DNA from: Arenibacter antarcticus
GTDB taxonomy: Bacteria > Bacteroidota > Bacteroidia > Flavobacteriales > Flavobacteriaceae
Length of the DNA stretch: 64,000 bases
Reading direction: 5' to 3'
NCBI RefSeq assembly: GCF_041320605.1
Contig: NZ_CP166679.1
Coordinates: forward strand, 3,954,001 to 4,018,000
The notes under the pieces are model-generated. The model saw only the letters and a program-made list of their open reading frames with translations, made no database searches and had not been told where the DNA came from. Positions within the stretch are counted from its first letter, which is position 1. Every line of letters begins with the position of its first letter. This document shows, one piece after another, positions 46,722-55,798 of this stretch. A program made the position numbers and the translations under genes.

Positions 46722-46884
46722 TTATTTAGCCCACGTATCGTCTTTTGGATTTCTTCCTTTTTTGGCTTTTTGGACCATGTTTGTTGATTTATTAGTTTCA
46801 AGTGTAACATCAATATCTTTATAATAAACGACCCATCTTTCATGGTTCGTTCCTTCTAATGTTTCAGGACCAACTTTACTGATT
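46722..46884 (-). pseudogene. Truncated ORF abutting the comM stop codon
   Basis: The minus strand is open from the comM stop to TAA 46722 and encodes about 52 residues with coding character (KVGPETLEGTNHERWVVYYK, later DIDVTLETNK, then NPKDDTWAK), but without a start codon: the frame begins at the comM end. Looks like the C-terminal tail of a gene cut off at that junction. Family not recognised. Confidence 0.45.
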
Positions 46885-46885
46885 A

Positions 46886-48421
46886 CTACCCCAACCAGCC
46901 CTCTCTATCCAAACTCCTATATTGGATGGCCTCTCCAATATGATTTCCGGTCACTTCGGGCACGTTTTCCAGATCGGCAATGGTTCTGGCTACTTTTAGG
47001 ATCCTATCATAGGCACGGGCAGAAAGGTTTAAGCGTTCCATTGCATTTTTTAGTAATTCCTTGGAGGCATCGTCCATTTTACAATGTTTCCTGATCTGTT
47101 TGGTATTCATTTGAGCATTGTAATGTACGGTGTCCGTATCAGCAAAACGCAGGGTCTGTACTTCTCTAGCCGCCGTTACACGCTCTCTGATCGCTACACT
47201 ACCCTCCCCTTTCCGATCCTCGGATAATTTCTCGAAGGGAACAGGTGTTACTTCTATATGGATATCGATTCGGTCTAGCAAAGGCCCAGAAATCTTGCTC
47301 AGATATCGCTGCATTTCTGCAGGGGAAGAAGTGACCGGGGCATCGGGATCGTTGAAATAGCCCCCAGGACTGGGGTTCATACTGGCTACCAACATAAAAC
47401 TACTGGGATAGGTTACCGTAAAACGGGCTCTAGAAATGGTTACTTCCCGATCTTCCAAGGGCTGGCGCATTACTTCTAGCACGCCCCTCTTAAATTCGGG
47501 CAGCTCGTCCAAGAATAATACGCCATTATGGGAGAGGGAAATCTCCCCAGGCTGTGGGTAGGCGCCACCGCCGACCAAGGCAACATCGCTTATAGTATGA
47601 TGAGGGCTCCGGAAAGGTCTTTGGTTCATTAGTCCCATATTCTTGACCTTCCCTACAACACTGTGAATTTTGGTGGTTTCTAAGGCTTCTTGAATGGTCA
47701 TTGGAGGTAAGATAGATGGCAACCGCTTGGCTAGCATAGTCTTTCCGGCCCCAGGGGGACCGATAAGAATAATATTATGACCCCCAGCAGCAGCGATCTC
47801 CATACAACGTTTAATACTTTCTTGCCCTTTCACATCTGAAAAATCGTGCTCCGGGAAATCCAAGGTTTTATAGAATTCGGCCTTGGTATCTATAATGGTT
47901 TGATCTAATGGAGTTCCTTTATCGAAAAAAGAAATTACTTCTATAATATTTTCTATACCATATACCTCCAAGCCTTCTACTATAGCGGCTTCTCTGGCAT
48001 TTTCCTTGGGGAGTATAAACCCTTTAAACCCTTCTTCCTTAGCCTTAATAGCGATGGGCAGTGCCCCTTTTATAGGTTGTAAGCTACCGTCTAAGGAGAG
48101 TTCACCCATGATAATGTAGTTCTCCATAGATTCCGATTTTATCTGCCCAGAGGCGGTTAAAATGCCCAATGCCAGGGTTAAATCATAGGCAGAACCTTCT
48201 TTCCTAAGGTCTGCTGGCGCCATATTGATGGTGATTTTATTTCCAGGTATCCGGTATCCATTGTTTAGTAATGCTGCGGCAATACGGTAGTTACTTTCCT
48301 TTATGGCGTTGTCTGGCAAACCCACCAAATGATATCCTACTCCCTTGGCAATGTTCACCTCTACTATAATTGTTGTAGCCTCCACGCCAAAGACCGCACT
48401 CCCGTAAACCTTTGTAAGCAT
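46886..48421 (-). CDS. comM: YifB/ComM family Mg-chelatase-like AAA ATPase
   Basis: 511-aa hexameric helicase that helps natural transformation by extending branch migration. N-terminal fragment KVYGSAVFGVEATTIIVEVNIAKG (Lon-like fold), Walker A GPPGAGKT at 221-228, Walker B GVLFLDELPEF, then RQPLEDREVTISRA and the C-terminal NLSARAYDRILKVARTIADL. Full length. The last ~45 bp of the gene occur again, diverged, at 45746 and 40804, so the 3' end appears to have served repeatedly as an insertion or duplication boundary. Confidence 0.93.
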   Translation of the reverse strand: MLTKVYGSAVFGVEATTIIVEVNIAKGVGYHLVGLPDNAIKESNYRIAAALLNNGYRIPGNKITINMAPADLRKEGSAYDLTLALGILTASGQIKSESMENYIIMGELSLDGSLQPIKGALPIAIKAKEEGFKGFILPKENAREAAIVEGLEVYGIENIIEVISFFDKGTPLDQTIIDTKAEFYKTLDFPEHDFSDVKGQESIKRCMEIAAAGGHNIILIGPPGAGKTMLAKRLPSILPPMTIQEALETTKIHSVVGKVKNMGLMNQRPFRSPHHTISDVALVGGGAYPQPGEISLSHNGVLFLDELPEFKRGVLEVMRQPLEDREVTISRARFTVTYPSSFMLVASMNPSPGGYFNDPDAPVTSSPAEMQRYLSKISGPLLDRIDIHIEVTPVPFEKLSEDRKGEGSVAIRERVTAAREVQTLRFADTDTVHYNAQMNTKQIRKHCKMDDASKELLKNAMERLNLSARAYDRILKVARTIADLENVPEVTGNHIGEAIQYRSLDREGWLG

Positions 48422-48635
48422 ACCGTTCTATTTTACCTAAATGTAAGTAATTTAAACATTTTAGGTCGAATTAGTCCACCAAAAGTTACGTGAATCACCG
48501 TAATAATTATTTACAATGACCTAGAAATCAGCATTGACAAAAGGATTGCGTAAGGTTTTTGGGTTTCCATAGGATAATACGCTTAGTTTGCTTGTCCCAT
48601 AGAAGCATATACTAAACCATCCTTTTAGTTAAGAA

Positions 48636-51032
48636 TTATTTTTGTGGACTTAAGGTGAGAAGCGATCTTTTAGTACTGATAATTTCTGCCTTATTCATCA
48701 TCATTTTTCTGAACTCACCCCTATTGAACATTTTAGCCTGATCTTCATAATGTTTGCTAAAAGGGTTCCCAGATTGCCCCGTAGGTAGAATACTGGTACT
48801 GTGTTCTATGTCTGAAAAATCGATTACCCGTCTAGTGGAAGGGCCGGATGTTACTGAATACTTTCCAGTTTCATTATACCCAAAGGCCATATTATTAATT
48901 ACTTCCCTAGTTGCTCCTATAGGAAAGGGACCCACATTAAAAAATGATCTTAGCGCTTTAATCTGCCCGATGGGATGTTCATGTTCCAAGGTATGTACCC
49001 TACCCCAGCTCCAATTCATTTTCTTGGTTCCAAAGTCGGATTCCAAGGACATTAATGCAGATTTAAAGGCATGGTTTACTCTGTTGGCCTTGCTTTCTAC
49101 GGTATCAGAAGTGTTAATATCATCCCACCAAATAGAATTTTCTTTTTTGGCCATTGGGGCAATCATTCGCTTATGTAAATGGGTGCTCAGTAATTGTTGG
49201 AACATTTCTGGCCCTAACTCGTCCTCAAAGGTGTTTTTTAGTAGGGCATAGATCCACCTGTGATATATTGTGGGAGCTATACTATCTATTTCGTTCTCGC
49301 CTTTCCAAGAGCTTATTTTGTCCAAGGCCGTTATCTGTGATTTATTCAGTTGGGAAACATCCATCAATTTAGCCAAATCGGTTACTATTTCTGCATTTAT
49401 ATCAGATACACCATCCATTAGCATTTTTTCAACATCTTCACTTGTCCAATCGTCCTTTGGTTCCAAAAGCTTTACAATTCGCTTTGCACGATTTTCCGGT
49501 AGATAGTATCCAGGATACAACATTCCGGCTATAGAATCTGGTTGGTTATTAGCGGAATACACATAATTCCAAGGAGGATTAATGGCCATGGGGTTTTCCG
49601 AAAAATCCAAATAACCAAGTGGCTCATCTTTTCCCGTACTACCATCAAGTATAAATTTGGTGTGGGTACTATCTGGCATTTTATAGAGTTTTGCAGCGGC
49701 AAACCAAGCTATATTACCTACAGCATCTCCATACATTAAATTCAGTCCAGGGGCATGTATCTTGGGAAGTGCCACTTGGAATTCCGATAGATTTTGGGCA
49801 TGTGTAATTTCATAAAGTGCATCCAACACTTTATTCTCCAATTTGGTATAAATCCAAGACATTGCAATGGGCCGATCCCCGCTTACCTCTTCTAAAATTC
49901 CATTTAAAATGGGGCCATGTGCGGTTTTTTTATACGAAAAGGATACGTCTTCGCCATCCTTCACCTTAATGGTTTTGGTAACCACCTCATATTTGGCCCA
50001 TCCAGTGGGGGTCTTATAGCTTGAAGGATCGGAGGGGTTTTCTTCCTCATAATAGAAATCTATATCATCGTTTTCAAACATAGTGATGCCATAGGCCAAT
50101 TTCCTATCGTGTCCCAACAAGGGGAAAGGAACTCCTGCCAAATGATATCCATATTTTTCATAATTAGGGGTGCTCAGATGGGCTTCATACCATACCGCTG
50201 GTTGAGCAAAACCAATATGTGGGTCATTGGCTAAAATAACTTTCCCATTTTTAGTTTTTAATGGGGCAATTACCCAGCTGTTACTCCCTTCAAATTGTGG
50301 TAATGGTAATTTGTTCAGTACATGGTGAACCATTTCTGCCACTTGATTCCTCAACGTATCTCTTAGTGAAGGCTTATTATTTCTTATTCTGGTGGTATTG
50401 GAATCTACATCGATTTGAAGATCATTTAAATACTCCTTTCCAAGCTTGTTCTTAATGTTGGTTAATAAGGGATCCGTTTTATGGGCCATGGCAAAACTAA
50501 ATGCCATATAACCAACTGTATTATAGATATCCTTGGTGGTAAAGTGTCTTTTTTCTATTCCTGTGAGGTAAAACTCTACTGGGGTTGGACCATTATCCAT
50601 AAATTGGTTTATTCCGTCCAAATAGGCTTGGGAGAGTCGCACCATGGGTGCATTAAGATCCAATTGATCCACCGTTTTTTGGGAGGCATCATCAATCCCC
50701 AAGGATAGGAAAAACTTATCCGTATTCACTAAATCTTCTCCGAATACTTGGGAAAGTTTCCCTGCTGCGATCCTTCGCATCAATTCCATTTGCCAAAGTC
50801 GGTCTTGAGCATGTACATACCCTAGACTCCTATAGGCATCCTCTTCCTCTTGGGCATAAATATGTGGAATACCATAATTGTCATAATAGACATCTACTTT
50901 ATTGTTTAATTGAGAAAGTTCCATTTCCCCAGAATAAGTTGGAGAAAGTAAAAATATACCGATGGCAATAATAATTGCCAAAACAAGTAGCAAGCCAACA
51001 ATGCCCCAAATCAGTTTCTTGAATATCCTCAC
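48636..51032 (-). CDS. Penicillin acylase family protein
   Basis: 798-aa Ntn-hydrolase precursor (GTG start). An N-terminal membrane segment (residues 9-31) anchors or exports it. Alpha-subunit region VYYDNYGIPHIYAQEEEDAY and LGYVHAQDRLWQMELMRR; autocleavage site at GSNSWVI near 248, where the serine becomes the new N-terminal nucleophile; then ANDPHIGFAQPAVWYEAHL. Natural roles include cutting acyl-homoserine lactones or other N-acyl compounds; the substrate here is unknown. An S15-like pseudogene lies upstream. Confidence 0.88.
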   Translation of the reverse strand: MRIFKKLIWGIVGLLLVLAIIIAIGIFLLSPTYSGEMELSQLNNKVDVYYDNYGIPHIYAQEEEDAYRSLGYVHAQDRLWQMELMRRIAAGKLSQVFGEDLVNTDKFFLSLGIDDASQKTVDQLDLNAPMVRLSQAYLDGINQFMDNGPTPVEFYLTGIEKRHFTTKDIYNTVGYMAFSFAMAHKTDPLLTNIKNKLGKEYLNDLQIDVDSNTTRIRNNKPSLRDTLRNQVAEMVHHVLNKLPLPQFEGSNSWVIAPLKTKNGKVILANDPHIGFAQPAVWYEAHLSTPNYEKYGYHLAGVPFPLLGHDRKLAYGITMFENDDIDFYYEEENPSDPSSYKTPTGWAKYEVVTKTIKVKDGEDVSFSYKKTAHGPILNGILEEVSGDRPIAMSWIYTKLENKVLDALYEITHAQNLSEFQVALPKIHAPGLNLMYGDAVGNIAWFAAAKLYKMPDSTHTKFILDGSTGKDEPLGYLDFSENPMAINPPWNYVYSANNQPDSIAGMLYPGYYLPENRAKRIVKLLEPKDDWTSEDVEKMLMDGVSDINAEIVTDLAKLMDVSQLNKSQITALDKISSWKGENEIDSIAPTIYHRWIYALLKNTFEDELGPEMFQQLLSTHLHKRMIAPMAKKENSIWWDDINTSDTVESKANRVNHAFKSALMSLESDFGTKKMNWSWGRVHTLEHEHPIGQIKALRSFFNVGPFPIGATREVINNMAFGYNETGKYSVTSGPSTRRVIDFSDIEHSTSILPTGQSGNPFSKHYEDQAKMFNRGEFRKMMMNKAEIISTKRSLLTLSPQK

Positions 51033-51074
51033 CAGCGTAGATTAATAGCTAAAGGTAGATTAAATCTGCTGATA

Positions 51075-51102
51075 AAAAAAGCACTTTTGAAAGTGCTTTT
51101 TT
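51075..51102. terminator. Strong hairpin with A/T tails
   Basis: Perfect 13-bp stem AAAAAAGCACTTT / AAAGTGCTTTTTT with TG loop. Lies 43 bp before the penicillin acylase start (minus strand) and after an S15-like gene relic, so it is probably the old terminator of that lost gene. Confidence 0.7.
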
Positions 51103-51133
51103 GCATCTTAAAATTCAATGATAATAGACCTAA

Positions 51134-51340
51134 ATTATAGTTGTAATCGGTATATTCCACTGTAACATTGTTGTAGACCCTGTGTGTCTGCTTTTTAAAA
51201 TCCGTCTCCTTGGGCTTAAATATATTGTCGACATAAGTTTGCGGATTAAGGTTGATACAGGGAACAAATTGCTGTGTACCTGCACTTGAAGTTTATGTCC
51301 TTTTTTAGGTATGAAACACCTCTCGTAACTAAATATTGAA
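51134..51340 (-). pseudogene. Decayed S15/CocE-NonD-type hydrolase, C-terminal remnant
   Basis: Two frames on the minus strand give GHKLQVQVHSNLFPV (51256-51300) and then, after a frameshift, NPQTYVDNIFKPKETDFKKQ with THRVYNN (51134-51253). These match the C-terminal pattern of CocE/NonD-family X-Pro dipeptidyl-peptidases (GHRIMVQVQSS.FP...NPQ.FV.NIF.A...DF..ATHRVY) as I know it. The upstream QYLVTRGVS piece lies in yet another frame. A broken gene remnant. Confidence 0.6.
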
Positions 51341-51540
51341 CGCTATTTCCGTGTTGGGGACCAATGGTTTATGATTGTAGTAATCATTTCGATAGCGATG
51401 TACAATCACTTAGTTTACAATTACTTGATATCACAAGTATACCATTAACTTTCCTCAAGATTTTCATGATCTGAAGTTCTATATATAAGGATGGGTTATT
51501 TTTAGAAGTATCCGTAGATTTACCACAAAACTCCTTCTGC
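51341..51540. other. Non-coding, probably more of the decayed hydrolase
   Basis: About 200 bp between the recognisable remnant and dsbD on the same strand; no intact frame. May be further eroded parts of the same lost gene. Confidence 0.35.
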
Positions 51541-53523
51541 CTATTTTAAAATGGATAACCTCCTAAAATTGGAAACTCCTGTTTTAAGCCATTCCTTATA
51601 AGTATCTCTATCTGTGTATTGCACTGCTGGATTCAACACCTCTAAATCTGGCGAGAGCAGCACATAGTAAGGTTGTGATGCCGCATTGAAATTTAGGGTT
51701 TGGAAGGTACCCCATTTTTCACCTATGGTAGAAATTTCCTTCACTCTGCCCGACTCATATTTAAAATTAAACTGTTCGTTTTCTGGAAGCTCCTTTCGAT
51801 CATCGATATATAAAGAAATTAAAACATACTCTTCATTTATTATGGGAAATATATCCGGTTCGCTCCATACGTTTTCCTCCATTTTTCGGCAATTGACGCA
51901 GGCCCATCCTGTGAAATCCAATAAAATAGGCTTGTTTACCTTTTTTGCATGGGCCACCCCTTTGTCAAAATCTTTAAAGCAATCAATCCCCAATGGGCAG
52001 TCGCTCTTCTGGGCTACAACACTATAAAAATCTGGTGGTGGAAAACCACTCAATAATTTTAGGTTGGTGATTTTTGCAACTCCTAAAATAAGATATATGG
52101 CGAATGCGGCGGATAAAAAGCCAGTGATTTTTCTCCCTGTGGATAATTTTTGTTTTGGACCATCATGGGGGAATCTTAGAATTCCGAATAGATAAAGGGT
52201 CAGCAATACAAACAATAAGATCCAGACCCCAAGAAATATCTCTCTTTTAAATATCCCCCAGTTACCCACTAGATCGGCGTTGGACAAAAATTTAAATGCG
52301 AGAGCCAGTTCCAAAAAGCCCAAGGTAACTTTTACTGTGGTCATCCATCCCCCAGATTTTGGCAAGGAATTTAACCATGCTGGGAATAAGGCAAACAATC
52401 CAAATGGCAAGGCCAGAGCAACTCCAAAACCTAGCATTCCAATCGTAAGATTGGTAGCCACATCACCGTCAGCCAAGGCCGTACTTCCCAGTAATCCGCC
52501 TAAAATAGGTCCGGTACAAGAGAAGGATACAATCGCCAAGGTTACTGCCATAAAGAATATACCGATCCCCCCGCCTACTTTTGAAGAAGCGGAATCCATT
52601 TTATTGGCCCATGAGCTTGGTAAGGTCAGTTCATAATATCCAAAAAAGGAGAAGGCGAAGAATACAAATATGACAAAGAAGGCAATGTTTAGCCAGATAT
52701 TAGTCGCAATGGTATTTAGAATCTGTGAATCTACCGAATCGAAAAGATGAAAAGGCAGGCTCAATAAAAAGTATATTAAGATAATAAAAAAGCCATACAA
52801 TAACGCGTTGGCAATTCCCTTGGATTTATTGCCAGATTGTTTGGTGAAAAAGGACACGGTAAGCGGAATCATAGGAAATACACATGGAGTCAATAATGCA
52901 ATTAAGCCTCCTAGGAAACCCAATCCGAAAATGACCCACATTCCCGTCTTTTCATCCACATGGTCCCTATCGCCTTCAACCAACAGCTCTTTGTTCTTAA
53001 GATCCACTATAAGCGCAGCACTTAGCTCCTTACTGCGTTCATCTATCTCCTTTTCTACAACCACTACTTCTTCCCCGGTAAGGGAAATATAAAAAACTTC
53101 ATCTTTGGGAATACAGACTTCCTTACAGATTTGATAAAACATCCCTACTTCTACCTGGGTGACCTCTGGATTTAAAATTTTAATTTTTTGGGTAAAGATG
53201 GCTTCATCCTTAAAAAAGGTTTCTTCCACTTCAAAAATATCTGAATATTCTGTTCGGGTTTCACTTTCTGTGGTGGGTCCCACCAATTCATAATCTTCCC
53301 CGACTTTTACAAAGCTAAGTTCACTTGGCAGTGAGCCGTTTTCATCTGTAAACTGTGAATAGATATGCCAACCTTCAAAGATGTCGGCCTTAATGATCAA
53401 ATTGTATTCCGTATCGGTTATTTTTTCCGTCTCATAGGTCCAAACGGTCGGATTATCGTCTGATTGGGCATGGCCCAAAAATATTCCGAATATAAAAATA
53501 AGTACTACCGCTAATTTTCTCAT
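51541..53523 (-). CDS. dsbD: Thiol:disulfide interchange protein DsbD
   Basis: 660-aa membrane protein that carries electrons from cytoplasmic thioredoxin to the periplasm. Signal peptide (ends LGHAQ); N-terminal DsbD-alpha-like domain (about 20-150) with the YQICKEVCIPKDE cysteine pair; about eight transmembrane helices from residue 195, starting GLIALLTPCVFPMIPLTVSFF and with a second cysteine in SFSCTGPILGG; C-terminal thioredoxin-like domain with WACVNCRKMEENVW near 540-553. Complete. Its start overlaps the tilS stop by 1 bp (TAATG), showing translational coupling. Confidence 0.93.
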   Translation of the reverse strand: MRKLAVVLIFIFGIFLGHAQSDDNPTVWTYETEKITDTEYNLIIKADIFEGWHIYSQFTDENGSLPSELSFVKVGEDYELVGPTTESETRTEYSDIFEVEETFFKDEAIFTQKIKILNPEVTQVEVGMFYQICKEVCIPKDEVFYISLTGEEVVVVEKEIDERSKELSAALIVDLKNKELLVEGDRDHVDEKTGMWVIFGLGFLGGLIALLTPCVFPMIPLTVSFFTKQSGNKSKGIANALLYGFFIILIYFLLSLPFHLFDSVDSQILNTIATNIWLNIAFFVIFVFFAFSFFGYYELTLPSSWANKMDSASSKVGGGIGIFFMAVTLAIVSFSCTGPILGGLLGSTALADGDVATNLTIGMLGFGVALALPFGLFALFPAWLNSLPKSGGWMTTVKVTLGFLELALAFKFLSNADLVGNWGIFKREIFLGVWILLFVLLTLYLFGILRFPHDGPKQKLSTGRKITGFLSAAFAIYLILGVAKITNLKLLSGFPPPDFYSVVAQKSDCPLGIDCFKDFDKGVAHAKKVNKPILLDFTGWACVNCRKMEENVWSEPDIFPIINEEYVLISLYIDDRKELPENEQFNFKYESGRVKEISTIGEKWGTFQTLNFNAASQPYYVLLSPDLEVLNPAVQYTDRDTYKEWLKTGVSNFRRLSILK

Positions 53524-54827
53524 TATTCCAGACTAAACTTTACTATTATTTTTGTTGACTGCGTTATTTTAAATCGATCGTCAGCACGTTTCCCTATCAC
53601 CCAAACAATTTGGTTTCCGGAACACAGTAACCACTGATTTTCCTTGGAAAAGGTATCTAATTTCTCGTCCTTAAAATATTTGGACAATTTTTTCTTACCT
53701 ACCATCCCAAGTGGGCAAAAATAGTCCCCTTTTTCTCTTTTCCTGATAGTTAAGGGGTATTTTAACTTTTCTTTGTCTACATACAGAATATTTTGGGAAA
53801 TTTTCCCAATTTCATTCACCTTCGTAATTTTTACGGGTATGGGACTTGTTATTCCGAGCTGATCTTCCGTTATTTCGTAAGTATAATCATCTTCCGAAGT
53901 GTTTTTTTGTAACAACAAAAACTCCCTATCCTTAAGCAGGCGATGTGTTGGAGAATGCACTTCTTTCCCACTATTCGCTGTTAAAAGACCATATATATCA
54001 TCCCATTGTGTAAATCCATAATCTCTAAAAAAATGGAATAGATGGCTTTTGGTGGGCTTTAGGGCCAAAAGTGATGCAGCCTTGACTTTTTCCTGTCCGT
54101 TTTCAAAATGAAAAAGCCTTTTCTTAAGGTCTTTTAAATAGACTTGGGTAATTTCTAAGGTATCTGATAAATGCTGCTGTGTCTTTAAAAAGTTATCCAA
54201 AAAAGTAGGGTGTAATTCTTTCAAATGTGGGACAATAGTATGGCGAATATTATTTCTTAGATATTTCGTATCCTTATTGCTGGCATCTTCCCTCCATAGT
54301 AACCTATGTTCTTTGGCATAAGCCATAATCTCGTCCCGAGAAAAAGTAAGGAGCGGCCTAGAAATAGTCTCTGTCTTAGCTGGAATTCCAATCAACCCTT
54401 CAATTCCAGTTCCTCTGGACAAGTTGATTAGAAATGTCTCCAGATTATCATCTGCATGATGAGCTGTGACCAAGGTTTTTATGTTATGGTCCTTCATCAA
54501 TTCCACAAACCAAGTATAGCGAAGGTCTCTGGCTGCTAATTGAACTGATAATTTATTTTTATCGGCATAATCATTTGTAGCAAAATGAGTTACGTGCAAG
54601 TTTTTCTTCAATTCAGCGGCTAATTCCCTTACGAACACCTCATCCTTATTGCTTTCTTCACCTCGTAGATGAAAATTACAATGCGCCAATACAAAATCCA
54701 TTTTGCAGGAAGCACAAAGTCGTGCTAAAACTACACTGTCTACCCCGCCACTGACGGCCAGAATAAATACCTCTTTCTTAAGATTGGGAAACTTACTTTC
54801 TATATGATTTTTAAAACTGTCTAGCAC
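53523..54827 (-). CDS. tilS: tRNA(Ile)-lysidine synthase
   Basis: 434-aa enzyme that converts C34 of tRNA-Ile2 to lysidine using ATP and lysine, allowing AUA decoding. PP-loop AVSGGVDS at 24-31, then HCNFHLRGEESNKDE and TAHHADDNLETFLINL, and the C-terminal domain with LTIRKREKGDYFCPLGM and KKLSKYFKDEKL. GTG start. Middle gene of a tight minus-strand cluster. Confidence 0.95.
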   Translation of the reverse strand: MLDSFKNHIESKFPNLKKEVFILAVSGGVDSVVLARLCASCKMDFVLAHCNFHLRGEESNKDEVFVRELAAELKKNLHVTHFATNDYADKNKLSVQLAARDLRYTWFVELMKDHNIKTLVTAHHADDNLETFLINLSRGTGIEGLIGIPAKTETISRPLLTFSRDEIMAYAKEHRLLWREDASNKDTKYLRNNIRHTIVPHLKELHPTFLDNFLKTQQHLSDTLEITQVYLKDLKKRLFHFENGQEKVKAASLLALKPTKSHLFHFFRDYGFTQWDDIYGLLTANSGKEVHSPTHRLLKDREFLLLQKNTSEDDYTYEITEDQLGITSPIPVKITKVNEIGKISQNILYVDKEKLKYPLTIRKREKGDYFCPLGMVGKKKLSKYFKDEKLDTFSKENQWLLCSGNQIVWVIGKRADDRFKITQSTKIIVKFSLE

Positions 54828-54903
54828 GGCACTAAAATACGGAAGAAAAATTGATTCGCACTAGTACCCCTACCTTTTCATCTTCACCGTTTAAAGGAGT
54901 GTT

Positions 54904-55731
54904 TTATAAGCGTTTTTTCTTCAACCAAGTGGAAATTATCAGCAGTACCTCCTTACGGCAAAGGTCATTGTGTAATTCGTGATACCCGCCCTCCAGCAAT
55001 TCCAATGTGGTTACGGAAGCCTTATTGTGAAAGCTTTCGGTACCCTTATAATCTATTATTTTATCTCCGGTACCATGTAGCAATAAGGTTTCTGTTTTTA
55101 ATTGAGAAGCATGGTCAATTGCCCACTGTCCAGCATCCATTACTGGGAAGGAATACATTGGACTCACCCTATCGTGCACCAAGGGATCTTGCCTGTAGTG
55201 CTCTACCTCTTCAGGTATCCTGGAAATACCAGTTGGACTTAATCCTGAGGCTAGCGTGATATGTGGAAATAGACCAAGCATTGCCTTTCCTAATACCATT
55301 TTCCATTTTGGAGGTTGGAACGCTAATTTTAGATAGGGACTGGTAGCTATTACTCCCTTAAGATCTACCTTTGATCTTAGAGCATAATTCAGCACAAGAT
55401 TTCCTCCCATACTATGTCCGTAAAGGAATATCGGAGTATTGGGAACAAGTGCTTTTCCCTTTACGACTACTAGGTGCAGCAACTCCAATAACGCCCCATA
55501 ACTTGGACAATCCCCCCTTTTTCCTCCAGAATTGCCATGACCTATATTATCATAACTAATTACTGCCATATTCGCTTTAAGGAAGGTTGGCACTACATTT
55601 GGAAAATAGCGACCAGAATGTTCGCCAAATCCGTGCACCAAAATTACAATACCCTTTATAATAGGTGGTGGTACATACCAGCAGTAAATAGGGGTGTCCT
55701 TATATTTTAATGGAAGAGTTATAGTTTCCAT
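54904..55731 (-). CDS. Alpha/beta hydrolase, monoacylglycerol-lipase-like
   Basis: 275-aa cytoplasmic serine hydrolase. Oxyanion region VLVHGFGEHSGRY, nucleophile motif GHSMGGNLVL near 105, acid in LLLHGTGDKIIDY and histidine in EGGYHELHNDL. This pattern (HGxGEHxxRY) is that of lysophospholipase/monoacylglycerol lipases. Upstream of tilS by 76 bp on the same strand. Confidence 0.88.
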   Translation of the reverse strand: METITLPLKYKDTPIYCWYVPPPIIKGIVILVHGFGEHSGRYFPNVVPTFLKANMAVISYDNIGHGNSGGKRGDCPSYGALLELLHLVVVKGKALVPNTPIFLYGHSMGGNLVLNYALRSKVDLKGVIATSPYLKLAFQPPKWKMVLGKAMLGLFPHITLASGLSPTGISRIPEEVEHYRQDPLVHDRVSPMYSFPVMDAGQWAIDHASQLKTETLLLHGTGDKIIDYKGTESFHNKASVTTLELLEGGYHELHNDLCRKEVLLIISTWLKKKRL

Positions 55732-55798
55732 AAATCAATTTAAATTACGTTTGTTAGAATGGTTATTTACATTACTTCTTGCGAAACTCCAAATTGTA

